Positions 1 through 7,220 of a stretch of DNA of 30,599 nucleotides are shown one piece after another. Below the pieces are notes generated by a model. That model made no database searches. It saw only the letters and a program-made list of their open reading frames with translations, and was not told where the DNA came from. The DNA is from an uncultured Clostridia bacterium (GTDB lineage Bacteria > Bacillota > Clostridia > Lachnospirales > Lachnospiraceae), in the NCBI GenBank assembly GCA_946405675.1, contig CAMJIC010000003.1:1-30599 (forward strand), read 5' to 3'. A program made the translations under genes and the position numbers. Every line of letters starts with the position of its first letter. Positions within the stretch are counted from its first letter, which is position 1.

Positions 1-55
1 TGATGTATTTTTTAGCCTTGAGAAAGAAATCGGCAAAAGACGTTTTGTGATATAA
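1..55 (+). CDS. 3' end of a hypothetical gene, duplicate of the gene ending at 3201
   Basis: The window opens inside a reading frame that ends with TAA at 53-55. The bases are identical to 3147-3200 through the last sense codon; the deduced C-terminus DVFFSLEKEIGKRRFVI is the same as that of the gene ending at 3201. The similarity continues past the stop through a hairpin at 84-105. The rest of this copy lies upstream of the window, so I cannot tell whether it is a full gene or another fragment. No function is recognised. Confidence 0.5.
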   Translation, partial: DVFFSLEKEIGKRRFVI

Positions 56-83
56 CAGATTATCCTGACGGTAGTTATTAATC

Positions 84-105
84 AACGGTGGTGACAATCA
101 CCGTT
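84..105 (+). terminator. Hairpin after the duplicated 3' end, possible weak terminator
   Basis: AACGGTG at 84-90 pairs with CACCGTT at 99-105 around an 8-nt loop. The equivalent hairpin follows the second copy at 3229-3250 with a compensated G-T pair, so the structure is kept in both copies. No T-run follows, so a Rho-independent terminator is only possible. Confidence 0.3.
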
Positions 106-401
106 GGATGAAGCGCCATTTCTTTGACTACATTATAGACTACTACGGAAAATAGTCAATAGAGATTCCGCTTCTGGCAATATCATTAAGTTACAAGTGA
201 CAGGCACCGTTAAACAGGGATGGCAAGCTGGCAAATGAGAATAAGTTGAAGGACGGAGTGGATTACGCTGCATATAAGACTGCTGCTCCCGTTGCACTTC
301 CTAAATTCAGAATCAGGAACATAATGATTGATGATTTTTAGGAATTCCTGGTGCTAAGATTCTGCCGTTGGTAGCAAAGTGATGAAAAGGATTAGATAAC
401 A
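106..401 (+). other. No gene; one short unrecognised open stretch
   Basis: This gap holds no gene I can defend. An open frame from 201 to a TAG at 339-341 reads like coding sequence (DGKLANENKLKDGVDYAAYK, then about 20 more residues) but has no start or ribosome binding site. It may be another gene remnant like those further right. I recognise no family. Confidence 0.3.
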
Positions 402-911
402 ATGCAGGAATTCAGTTTTCGGCTAAACTATGATGAACAATCATACACTGTTACTGGTTACAGAGGTAATGAAAAGGATGTCCGAATCCCTGAATCATTC
501 TTAGGGAAGCCGGTAACGATTCTCTTTGATAAACTGTTTGCGGGGCATAAGGAAATACAGTCAGTTTACATTCCAGATACTGTTACGGATTTTGGTGAAT
601 TCCTGTTTGACGGGTGTTACGATCTCCGGTATTTGAATCTCCCCTCGAGACTGAAAACATTGTGGGGATATACATTTGTCAGGTGTGGAATTGAAGAGAT
701 CATTCTGCCGGATGGTGTTAAAGCAATCCCTCCATACGCTTTTAAAGACTGTAAGAAGCTTAAGAAAGTTGTATGCGGCACCGGTATGAGAAAAATATAT
801 GCCTGGGCTTTTGGTGGATGTGACAAGCTATCTGAAGTAGTATGCAGTTCAGAGGTGGATATCAGCCCGGAGGCGTTTGCAATAAATGGACAGATTCTCA
901 GGATAAAGTAG
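402..911 (+). CDS. BspA-like leucine-rich repeat (LRR_5) protein
   Basis: A 169-residue protein built of BspA/LRR_5-type repeats, with recurring units such as IQSVYIPDTVTDFGEFLFDG, IEEIILPDGVKAIPPYAFKD and MRKIYAWAFGGCDKL, each a short strand followed by a turn and an AF-x-x-C-x-x-L step. Such repeats usually form a solenoid that binds proteins or surfaces. There is no signal peptide, wall anchor or partner domain, so this is either a short cytoplasmic member or a piece of a larger surface protein. A weak AAGGA lies about 10 bases before the ATG. The gene stands alone among gene debris, so its function is uncertain. Confidence 0.6.
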   Translation: MQEFSFRLNYDEQSYTVTGYRGNEKDVRIPESFLGKPVTILFDKLFAGHKEIQSVYIPDTVTDFGEFLFDGCYDLRYLNLPSRLKTLWGYTFVRCGIEEIILPDGVKAIPPYAFKDCKKLKKVVCGTGMRKIYAWAFGGCDKLSEVVCSSEVDISPEAFAINGQILRIK

Positions 912-964
912 AGTGCAAGCAGTAGAATCGAGCCCTGGAAACAAGCGATGAGGATATGCACACT

Positions 965-1117
965 ATGGAAATGAATAACAGCAACCTAACCCGATGTTTT
1001 AATGATCAATATTCTTTAAGTGTTATGCTTGACGGAATTGTGGAGAAAGGGAAGATTGATATTCAACATGGGAGCCAACTTCCTTCACAGGGTTTAAGAC
1101 AAGGGAGATCCCTCTGA
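965..1117 (+). pseudogene. Short unrecognised ORF, probable N-terminal gene fragment
   Basis: An open frame of 50 codons begins ATGGAAATG and reads MEMNNSNLTRCFNDQYSLSV and onward, including MLDGIVEKGKIDIQ, which has real-protein character. From about 1078 it runs out of frame into the rhomboid remnant and stops at 1117. There is no clear ribosome binding site. I interpret it as the start of an unidentified gene joined to the rhomboid piece. Confidence 0.3.
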
Positions 1118-1239
1118 CATTCATAGCGGTTGTAGTCATTTTTATCGGACAGCAGATTTATGAGGGGGTTTTTGTCAATGACAACGTTTCCCAGGTGACT
1201 CATATCATCGGCGGGATTGTAGCGGCAACTGGAAGGTAG
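1078..1239 (+). pseudogene. Rhomboid protease C-terminal fragment (last two membrane helices)
   Basis: The frame starting at 1081 reads SFTGFKTREIPLTF, then a hydrophobic helix and a segment ending NDNVSQVTHIIGGIV, and stops at TAG 1237-1239. This is the end of a rhomboid intramembrane protease, including the helix with the second catalytic residue (His in THIIGG). There is no start and none of the Ser half. It begins at the motif LTSFTG, which is also where the rhomboid gene at 4218 diverges from the family. It overlaps the RecD2 fragment that follows by a few bases. Confidence 0.7.
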
Positions 1240-1571
1240 ACGCGAAATATGGCAGGCAGTTCTTGATGGAATTATTTGAAGAGACACTGCCTGCGACTGT
1301 GTTCGGGATCGAGAAGTATCTCGGCAGCGGACTGATCAAGGGCATCGGTCCGAAATTCACGAAGAAGATCGTGCAGGAATTCGGCAAGGATACTTTGGAG
1401 ATTATCGAGACCGATCCGGACAGGCTGAATACGGTTCCCGGAATCGGCCGGACAAGAGTGGAGCGGATCAAACAGAGCTGGCAGGAGCAGAAGGAGATCA
1501 AGAACATCATGCTCTTCCTGCAGGGGCATGATGTGAGCACCAGCCATGCGACGAAGATTTACAAGACTTAG
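1227..1571 (+). pseudogene. RecD2 helicase internal fragment (helix-hairpin-helix region)
   Basis: The open frame, readable from about 1227 and with a TTG-ATG at 1263, encodes FEETLPATVFGIEKYLGSGL, then IKGIGPKFTKKIVQEFGKDT, a second GIGRTRVERIK hairpin, and ends QGHDVSTSHATKIYKT before a stop. This matches the N-terminal helix-hairpin-helix part of RecD2-type DNA helicases (usually 700 or more residues). The OB-like start and both RecA-like ATPase domains are missing, so it is a fragment of about 110 codons. Another RecD2 piece lies at 1628-1690. Confidence 0.75.
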
Positions 1572-1625
1572 AGAACAGCACCGAACCATTGAACAGTCTT
1601 GCTGACATCGTAAAGCGGCCTGACG
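1570..1625 (+). pseudogene. Fragment of the gene at 24452-24841
   Basis: From AGAGAACAGC onward this stretch repeats 24590-24644 with few changes. It covers the codons for PLNSLADIVKRPD in the hypothetical protein at 24452. It directly abuts the RecD2 fragment on its left and a second RecD2 fragment on its right. No promoter or start is associated with it. Confidence 0.6.
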
Positions 1626-1627
1626 CG

Positions 1628-1784
1628 CTACTATCACATCCCATCTGCGGAGATTCAGGTGCTTACGCCTATGCAAAGAGGTATTCCGGATGTCAGGAGT
1701 AAAAATGGGCTTTACAGGAAGACTGAAATGCGTTTTTCCAGATACCGCTCTGAATACTGTTTCTTGAAAAGATTAGAAGAATGA
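1628..1784 (+). pseudogene. RecD2 C-terminal-region fragment
   Basis: The frame reads YYHIPSAEIQVLTPMQRGIP, a signature of the C-terminal helicase part of RecD2 (IQVLTPMQRG), and then loses similarity while staying open to a TGA at 1782-1784. Together with 1227-1571 it shows that two distant parts of a recD2 gene were brought within 60 bases of each other, with a piece of another gene between them. The last 30 codons are not recognised. Confidence 0.55.
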
Positions 1785-2756
1785 ATGGCGGAAGATATGC
1801 GATTGACAAAGATTAGAACAATATCCTTGCTGTGGATGATTTGCCTGATAATTCAGGCCGTTGCCCAAGAAAGTGCTCTTGCTGCCCAGGGCGAGATCTC
1901 ATATTGCTGTAAGGAGTATCCTTTGGAGCGAAATGGGATCTCCCTGCACCTTGATTGTGTGAGTGCAGGAGTTCCGGAACCGGGACGGCAGATTTTGCTG
2001 CTTCACGGATCATCTTACTCATCCCATGAGTTTGATATTGATTATCAGGACTACAGTCTGGTGCGTTTTCTTGCCAGGCAAGGATATGCGGTCTGGCGGC
2101 TGGATATTGCGGGATATGGGAAATCCGGACAGGTGGAAGACGGATTTATGCCGGATACTGCTTATGCTGTTGAGGATATTTGTGCTGCGGCAGATGAAAT
2201 CCGCAGGAACAGCGGGCAGGAGCAGATTGATATTCTCGGATGGAGCTGGGGTACGATGACAGCAGGAATATTTACGGTAGATCATCCGGAATATGTCAGA
2301 AAGCTTGTACTTTATGCGCCTATTCTTTCGGGATTAGGTGAACAGGAAGGCAAAGAGCCTTTCAGCCATAATACATGGGAAGGGGCTGCAGAGGATTTCC
2401 AAAAGCAGGAAGACGGTGCATTTGATCCTGAAATAACGGATTCGATTCTGATTGAGCTCTTTTGCTCAAGCTGCTGGCATTATGATGGCGATTCCAGTCC
2501 AAACGGATGGAGCAGGGATGTTTTTGTTGATAATAATACAAGATTAATCGACCTGGAGAGGATTAATGTCCCGACCCTGGTGATCTATGGAAGCAAAGAT
2601 CCATATATGAATCATAAACTGCTGAATGAGGCGTTTGAACTGCTTCCGGAAGGATCCAGGGTGCAGGAGATTGAGGGTGGATCCCATATCCTCATGTATG
2701 AGAAACCGTATTATCGGGATTTTCAGGAAAGGGTTGTTTCATTTCTGAACCAATGA
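1785..2756 (+). CDS. Alpha/beta hydrolase with signal peptide
   Basis: A 323-residue alpha/beta-hydrolase-fold protein. Residues 1-35 form a signal peptide or anchor (basic MRLTKIR, a hydrophobic core, then AxA-type sites in AQESALAA). HGSSYSS near residue 75 is the oxyanion loop. The nucleophile elbow GWSWG places Ser154, with Asp272 in YGSKDP and His301 in GGSHILMYEKP, so the triad is complete. It is probably an exported esterase, peptidase or lipase-like enzyme; the substrate is not predictable. The ATG at 1785 has AGAAG five bases upstream; an ATG at 1797 is an alternative. It is single-gene in context, following gene debris. Confidence 0.8.
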   Translation: MAEDMRLTKIRTISLLWMICLIIQAVAQESALAAQGEISYCCKEYPLERNGISLHLDCVSAGVPEPGRQILLLHGSSYSSHEFDIDYQDYSLVRFLARQGYAVWRLDIAGYGKSGQVEDGFMPDTAYAVEDICAAADEIRRNSGQEQIDILGWSWGTMTAGIFTVDHPEYVRKLVLYAPILSGLGEQEGKEPFSHNTWEGAAEDFQKQEDGAFDPEITDSILIELFCSSCWHYDGDSSPNGWSRDVFVDNNTRLIDLERINVPTLVIYGSKDPYMNHKLLNEAFELLPEGSRVQEIEGGSHILMYEKPYYRDFQERVVSFLNQ

Positions 2757-2985
2757 AGCTGGGGACAGCTATAATATGGTTTGAATGTCCGAAAGGATCA
2801 TACGCTAAAATGGAAAGAAGCTTTTGACGATGAAAGTGATGTCAGAGATGTACGATGTATCATTCAGAAGGCGTAAGATTTGGATAGTCTGAGAAATCTT
2901 GTGGAAAAATCATGGTTTCTGGAGCAAGCCTTGTATTATCGTGTTGAGTACTGACGCATTCATAGCAGATCAAAAGGAAGGTGAG

Positions 2986-3201
2986 ATGATTCCTGTTCAT
3001 GAGAGAAAACCGTTTCCTGATTCATTTGTAGACTTCGAGGAGATGAAGATATATAGTAGAGATCAGGCTCAAAAGATATATTATGAGAGTTCATTCTATT
3101 CATTTGAATATATCTGTGATTATACGTGGGAAGATCTTTCAAACGATGATGTATTTTTTAGCCTTGAGAAAGAAATCGGCAAAAGACGTTTTGTGATATA
3201 A
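2986..3201 (+). CDS. Hypothetical protein, 71 residues
   Basis: I do not recognise this acidic, aromatic-rich small protein (FEEMKIYSRDQAQKIYYESS, then FEYICDYTWEDL). I choose the ATG at 2986 because GGAAGG lies four bases upstream; the frame is open further left but only from a TTG without a ribosome binding site. The preceding 2761-2985 stretch reads like decayed coding sequence in another frame (DDESDVRDVRCIIQK, then a stop, then LRNLVEKSWFLEQALYYRVEY), so this could be the surviving end of a longer gene. Its 3' end is duplicated at positions 1-55 together with the following hairpin. Confidence 0.45.
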   Translation: MIPVHERKPFPDSFVDFEEMKIYSRDQAQKIYYESSFYSFEYICDYTWEDLSNDDVFFSLEKEIGKRRFVI

Positions 3202-3228
3202 TAGATTATCCTGATGGCAGTTTTTATC

Positions 3229-3250
3229 AACGGTGGTGACAGTCACTGTT
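3229..3250 (+). terminator. Hairpin downstream of the 71-residue gene
   Basis: AACGGTG pairs with CACTGTT around GTGACAGT, itself containing the inner palindrome GTGAC-GTCAC. It is conserved with the hairpin at 84-105. Without a T-run its role as a terminator is uncertain. Confidence 0.3.
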
Positions 3251-3349
3251 AAAAACGTTAAAATACCTTTCTGACCCGTGGTAGAATGACAGTCATGAAG
3301 AAGTAGAATTTTGAGTTGGTCAAATGTACCTTGATTGAGAAATCATGTA

Positions 3350-4141
3350 ATGAAGATTAATATGAAAAAAACGATATTGAAGAAGCCAGGTGGATATTGT
3401 GTTTCCTGCATAGAGCAGATTCCGGATCCCTGCAAAGGCATAGTGATTGCTGTTCATGGGTTTTCAAGCAGTAAAGAGTGTGCAACTTATCAGGTGCTTT
3501 TACGTAAGCTTCCGGCGGCAGGTCTGGGGATGATCGGGATTGATCTTCCCGGTCATGGCAGGGAGGAATCATATTTGGAAACGCTGCGGATTGAGGCGTG
3601 TATAGAGAGCATTGCTTTAGCGGAGATGTATATTTGCAATGCTTATCCGGCTCTTCCCATCTATTACTTTGGATCGAGCTTTGGTGCTTACATAATCGGC
3701 CTGTACATCAGCACAAGGGAGCATACCGGCAGAAGGACGTTTTTCAGAAGTGCTGCTGTGAATATGCCGGATCTTTTCATCAAAGAGAATCCATCAAATG
3801 AGGAACGGGAAAAGCTGCGGCAGTTGAATGAGAGCGGATTCTTCAATTACAGTCTGGATGACGCGCATCAGCCTGTAAGGATTACACAGGGATTCTATGA
3901 TGACCTTGCAAAGAATGATCTGTTTGCCATTTTTGATCCGGCCAGATTTGGCAGCAATGAAATTGTCATGGCACATGGACTGAAAGATTCTGTGATCAGT
4001 CCGAGGAAAGCCGAGGCATTTGCTCAGAAGTATCAGATCCCGATTCATTTCTTTGAGAACGAGGGTCATTCATTGGGCTCTTCGGCAGATACACCGGATA
4101 AAGTTGTGGATATCGCGATACACCATTTTGTGAAGGGCTAG
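3350..4141 (+). CDS. Alpha/beta hydrolase (serine aminopeptidase S33-like)
   Basis: A cytoplasmic alpha/beta hydrolase of about 263 residues. Visible motifs are VIAVHGFSSSKE (oxyanion region), IDLPGHGRE, the nucleophile elbow GSSFG (Ser110), an acid-bearing segment MAHGLKDSVISP and ENEGHSLG with the catalytic His. This arrangement fits the hydrolase-4/S33-like group that includes monoacylglycerol-lipase-like enzymes. The substrate is unknown. The start is uncertain: ATG 3350, ATG 3362 and a TTG at 3335 are in frame and none has a strong ribosome binding site. It precedes the rhomboid-like gene by 76 bases. Confidence 0.75.
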   Translation: MKINMKKTILKKPGGYCVSCIEQIPDPCKGIVIAVHGFSSSKECATYQVLLRKLPAAGLGMIGIDLPGHGREESYLETLRIEACIESIALAEMYICNAYPALPIYYFGSSFGAYIIGLYISTREHTGRRTFFRSAAVNMPDLFIKENPSNEEREKLRQLNESGFFNYSLDDAHQPVRITQGFYDDLAKNDLFAIFDPARFGSNEIVMAHGLKDSVISPRKAEAFAQKYQIPIHFFENEGHSLGSSADTPDKVVDIAIHHFVKG

Positions 4142-4217
4142 CGGTTTCGCATAAAGCATATTGGAATTGGAACGATTTTGATTCGGAATTAAATCAGGCA
4201 GTATAGGTGGTGGCTGA

Positions 4218-4787
4218 ATGAAAACGAAACCCAGGATAGTATTGAATGCGCCGGTAGTAATAGGATTTGCAGCACTTATGTTTCTTGCTACATTTCTGGG
4301 AATCCTGACCGGAGGGGGAAGCACGAATCTGTTCTTTCAGACATACCGGTCATCTCTGGCATCGCCGCTTACTTATGTGCGGTTGTTTACGCATGTCCTT
4401 GGACATTCAGGATGGTCACATTTCATGAGCAATGCTGCCTATATTCTTCTTCTTGGCCCGATGCTGGAAGAAAAGTACGGATCTTCCGCTCTGGTCAAGG
4501 TGATCCTGATTACCGCGCTGGTAACGGGACTGGTCAACAATATTTTCTTTCCGTCTGTAGCCCTTTGCGGTGCCAGTGGTGTTGTATTCGCGTTTATCAT
4601 CCTGACTTCCTTTACAGGGTATATCCTGAAGCGACACTCAGGCCATGTGGATGGAGCGTATGGTAGTTCTCTTGGAGGCAGCTTTGCTGCCCTGCTGATC
4701 CAGCGCAGGAGTATCCATATTGATCATGGATTCATAGGGAGTTCTGATCTTGATCAGGGGAACCCGGTCATCGCACGGATTACCTGA
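4218..4787 (+). pseudogene. Rhomboid family protease, C-terminally truncated
   Basis: The first 140 residues are a rhomboid protease: HVLGHSGWSHFMSN carries the HxxxxHxxxN motif of helix 2, and LCGASGVVFAF holds the catalytic Ser (Ser120, GASG). After LTSFTGY the sequence leaves the family, continues with RHSGHVDGAYGSSLGG and ends at 189 residues without the last helix and its catalytic His. That missing half is present, without its own front half, at 1078-1239 and 24149-24289. The gene has a good ribosome binding site (AGGTGG), so it may still be translated, but it should be proteolytically dead. A programmed role for the new tail cannot be excluded. Confidence 0.7.
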
Positions 4788-4803
4788 CTACCTTGTCCGT
4801 TTC

Positions 4804-5478
4804 TTATTTCAGGAGGGTCAGGGAATAAGCGATCAGAAACTGTCCCGGATAGTAAGTCAGGTAATTACAGATGATATCCACCGGCCTGTCTTTACCTTTC
4901 CCGAAATATGTGCCGCTTAGAACAAGGTCTGAAACAGCGAAAAGGGCACTGCCGATAAAGACCATACAAAGGGCGGGAGCCCTGTGCAAAATGAGCAGGG
5001 CACCTGATACGAATACGGTAGAGAAGAGCAGGAACCCATAGATGAGGACGATTGGCTTCATTTTTCCATAGGCAAGCTTCATCGGCTTTTCCAGAAAGCT
5101 GACAAGAGCAGTGGATATTCCGGCCAGGGCAAACGAAGCGAAAAGGTAGATTCCCGCACCATACTGGAAGAGCAGCCCTGAGACGTACAGGATATGTCCG
5201 ATACCGAAAACAGAAAATCCGGCATAGGTGAAAGTGTTGTCATGAGACGGAAAAACATATTTCAGGTCGAGCCATATATCCCCGAGCAGGCCGAAGATGA
5301 GGCCCATGATGACAAAGGGAGCAATCCTGGCTGAAGAGAAAGCTGTTACAGCAACTGCAACAAACAACATGGATACGGCTGTTTTCAGGAAAGCAGCCTT
5401 TAACGTATACCCACGGATCTTCTCCGGGATATAAAAAGCCAGGACAATCATTCCTGAAAGAAACAGAATGATACTCAT
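4804..5478 (-). CDS. YhhN family membrane protein (lysoplasmalogenase-like)
   Basis: A 224-residue protein with about eight hydrophobic segments and the conserved acidic spots of the YhhN/TMEM86 family: GLLGDIWLDLKY near residue 75 and FAVSDLVLSG near residue 185. Family members in animals are lysoplasmalogenases that cleave vinyl-ether lysophospholipids; many anaerobic Clostridia contain plasmalogens, so that role is plausible but not shown. I place the start at 5478 because AGGAGGGAG lies just before this ATG; the frame extends 12 codons further without support. It follows the LysR gene on the same strand by 54 bases and may be read with it. Confidence 0.8.
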   Translation of the reverse strand: MSIILFLSGMIVLAFYIPEKIRGYTLKAAFLKTAVSMLFVAVAVTAFSSARIAPFVIMGLIFGLLGDIWLDLKYVFPSHDNTFTYAGFSVFGIGHILYVSGLLFQYGAGIYLFASFALAGISTALVSFLEKPMKLAYGKMKPIVLIYGFLLFSTVFVSGALLILHRAPALCMVFIGSALFAVSDLVLSGTYFGKGKDRPVDIICNYLTYYPGQFLIAYSLTLLK

Positions 5479-5532
5479 AATCTCCCTCCTGTCATAATGA
5501 AGATTGTTTACCAATTTCTTTTCTTGCCGGAT

Positions 5533-6420
5533 TCACAGTGGAAATGCGACGGCATCGGCGTACAGTTCTCGGAGCGTATCAAGAAATGCGCTGACCGACT
5601 CTCTTTTGTCATCTTTGTGTGTGCACAGGACACAGGAAAAGGATTCGCTGCAGTCAAATGGAATCCAGGCAAACTGGCCGCTGTGATCGTTGAGGAAGCC
5701 TGGGGCAAGACAGATTCCGCGTCCGGCGGCAACATTGGTGAGGGTGGTATCGTGGTCCGCGCTGTTGAAGTAACTGATTTTCCCCGAACTGATCAGACGG
5801 TGCTGGACTGCCTTCAGGGCTTTTGGGGATCCTCCGCCTACCATCAGCGTGCGGCCATAGAGGTCTTCTTCCCTGATCAGGTTTCTGGCGGAGAGCGGGT
5901 CATCCAGCTGCGTGATCAGGTAAATATGGCTCTCAAATAAGTCGTGGACACGGGAGCCGGAAAGCTGCTTTGTCTGTTCTTTCAACGCAAACAGGATATC
6001 CACGTCACCATGGAGAAAGGACTCCATTCCATTTTCATACTGGAAGACGGGAAGGATCTGTGTCTCCGGATTCTTCTCCTCAAAAAGGCGCATCGCTTCC
6101 GGAAGGAAATACACTGCCTGCCGGACCATCAGGCTGATGGAGATGCTGTCTTTGTATTTCACGCTGAAGTTCTGCCCCTGCTCGATGGCGCGTTTCAGAT
6201 CCTCTCGCATGCCGGTGAGGAATGACACAAACTGGGCACCGGCAGGCGTCAGCGCAGCGCCTTTTCCATTTCTTTCAAATATCGCGAATCCCACCTCTTC
6301 TTCCAGCAGCCTGATCTGATACGAGAAGGTAGGCTGGCTGACAAAAAGATTATCCGCTGCCCTGCTGAAATTCAGTGTATGAGCCACTTCAATACAATAA
6401 TCGATCTGTTTCGTGTTCAT
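5533..6420 (-). CDS. LysR family transcriptional regulator
   Basis: A 295-residue LysR-type regulator. The N-terminal winged helix-turn-helix is clear (TLNFSRAADNLFVSQPTFSY, then LLEEEVGFAIFER). The remainder is a periplasmic-binding-protein-like effector domain (LMVRQAVYFLPEAMRLFEEK and GGGSPKALKAV segments). It is transcribed away from the flavodoxin gene at 6548 with 127 bases between them, the classic LysR arrangement, so it probably controls that flavodoxin/NTF2/flavodoxin set as well as itself. The ATG at 6420 fits the family N-terminus; the frame extends upstream without a ribosome binding site. The effector is unknown. Confidence 0.88.
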   Translation of the reverse strand: MNTKQIDYCIEVAHTLNFSRAADNLFVSQPTFSYQIRLLEEEVGFAIFERNGKGAALTPAGAQFVSFLTGMREDLKRAIEQGQNFSVKYKDSISISLMVRQAVYFLPEAMRLFEEKNPETQILPVFQYENGMESFLHGDVDILFALKEQTKQLSGSRVHDLFESHIYLITQLDDPLSARNLIREEDLYGRTLMVGGGSPKALKAVQHRLISSGKISYFNSADHDTTLTNVAAGRGICLAPGFLNDHSGQFAWIPFDCSESFSCVLCTHKDDKRESVSAFLDTLRELYADAVAFPL

Positions 6421-6471
6421 GCTTTCTGATCCTTGGTATTTAATATTTAAATTAACTATAGCATATTTCAA

Positions 6472-6501
6472 TTGGACAATGCAACGCTTGCTCTGTAGAA
6501 T
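6472..6501 (+). promoter_or_regulatory. Sigma-70 promoter of the flavodoxin gene
   Basis: TTGGAC at 6472-6477 and TAGAAT at 6496-6501 are separated by 18 bases and lie about 46 bases before the GTG start at 6548. An AT-rich tract with T-N11-A-like spacing lies just upstream (6436-6470), where the divergent LysR regulator would be expected to bind. Confidence 0.5.
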
Positions 6502-6547
6502 GATGACATACAGACCAAAACACATCAAAGCACAGGAGGGCAGGACA

Positions 6548-7069
6548 GTGGCAAGGACATTAATCGCATTCTTTTCGAGGGCGGATGAGAATTATTTCGG
6601 CGGCGCAATGCGTTACGTGAAGGTCGGGAATACGGAAACTGTGTGTGGGATCATGAAAGACCTGATTGACGCGGATACGTTCAAGATTGAGATGAAGGAT
6701 CCGTATTCGCCGGTTTACATGACATGCATCGAGGAGGCGAAGAAGGACCTGCGTGCAAAGGCCAGGCCTGAGCTTGTATCCATGCCGGATAGTATCGATG
6801 CGTATGACACGGTGATCCTGGCATACCCGAATTACTGGGGAACGATGCCGATGGCAGTATTCACCTTCCTGGAACATTATGATTTCAACGGGAAAACGAT
6901 CCTTCCGCTCTGTACCAATGAAGGAAGCGGAATGGGCAAAAGCGAAAGGGATATCAAGAAGACATGCCCGGGAGCAGTAGTGAAAGGCGGCCTTCCTATC
7001 ACGGGAAGCATGGCAGGAGAATCAAGAGAAACTCTGAAGCGCTGGCTGAAGGCAAACGGACTTAGCTGA
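6548..7069 (+). CDS. Flavodoxin (cytoplasmic, flavodoxin_4-like)
   Basis: A 173-residue flavodoxin-fold protein without signal peptide. TLIAFFSRADENY begins the FMN phosphate loop, which carries an insertion before KVGNTETV as in the flavodoxin_4 group. VILAYPNYWGTMPMAVFTFL is the isoalloxazine-contacting W-loop, and LPLCTNEGSGMG the second flavin loop. It would carry low-potential electrons or act as an FMN-dependent reductase. I choose GTG 6548 because AGGAGGG sits seven bases upstream; upstream in-frame ATGs lie within the promoter. Its stop codon is the first triplet of a 77-bp repeat. Confidence 0.88.
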   Translation: MARTLIAFFSRADENYFGGAMRYVKVGNTETVCGIMKDLIDADTFKIEMKDPYSPVYMTCIEEAKKDLRAKARPELVSMPDSIDAYDTVILAYPNYWGTMPMAVFTFLEHYDFNGKTILPLCTNEGSGMGKSERDIKKTCPGAVVKGGLPITGSMAGESRETLKRWLKANGLS

Positions 7070-7143
7070 GGAGCGCCCATTCGCGAAGCGAATTCAAATG
7101 GCGCGGCGACATGCCACCGAGCGGAGCGAGGGGGCAATACTGC
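7067..7143 (+). repeat. 77-bp palindromic repeat, copy 1
   Basis: The unit begins with TGAGGAGCGCC, whose TGA is the stop codon of the flavodoxin gene. It contains a nested hairpin: outer GCGCC (7073-7077) with GGCGC (7100-7104), inner ATTCGC-GAA-GCGAAT (7079-7093). A second part carries GAGCGGAGCGAGGGGG. The next copy starts directly after it, and a third is at 15725. The structure resembles REP-like intergenic elements. I know no name for this one. Confidence 0.8.
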
Positions 7144-7220
7144 TGAGGAGCGCCTATTCGCGAAGCGAATTTGAATGGCGCGACGACAAGCCGCTGAGCG
7201 GAGCGAGGGGGCAATACCAT
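7144..7220 (+). repeat. 77-bp palindromic repeat, copy 2
   Basis: This is the tandem neighbour of copy 1, with the same inner hairpin ATTCGC-GAA-GCGAAT and a cleaner second hairpin CCGC-TGA-GCGG. It is followed by another TGAGGAG at 7221, so the heptamer TGAGGAG flanks each unit like a target duplication. Its GAGGGGG (7205-7211) may act as the ribosome binding site of the next gene, and an in-frame ATG at 7175 inside it leads into that gene. Confidence 0.8.

Noticed and set aside
5497..5940. 147-codon plus-strand ORF
   Set aside because: It is fully antisense to the LysR and YhhN genes, which have clear family motifs; the translated sequence has no recognisable domain.
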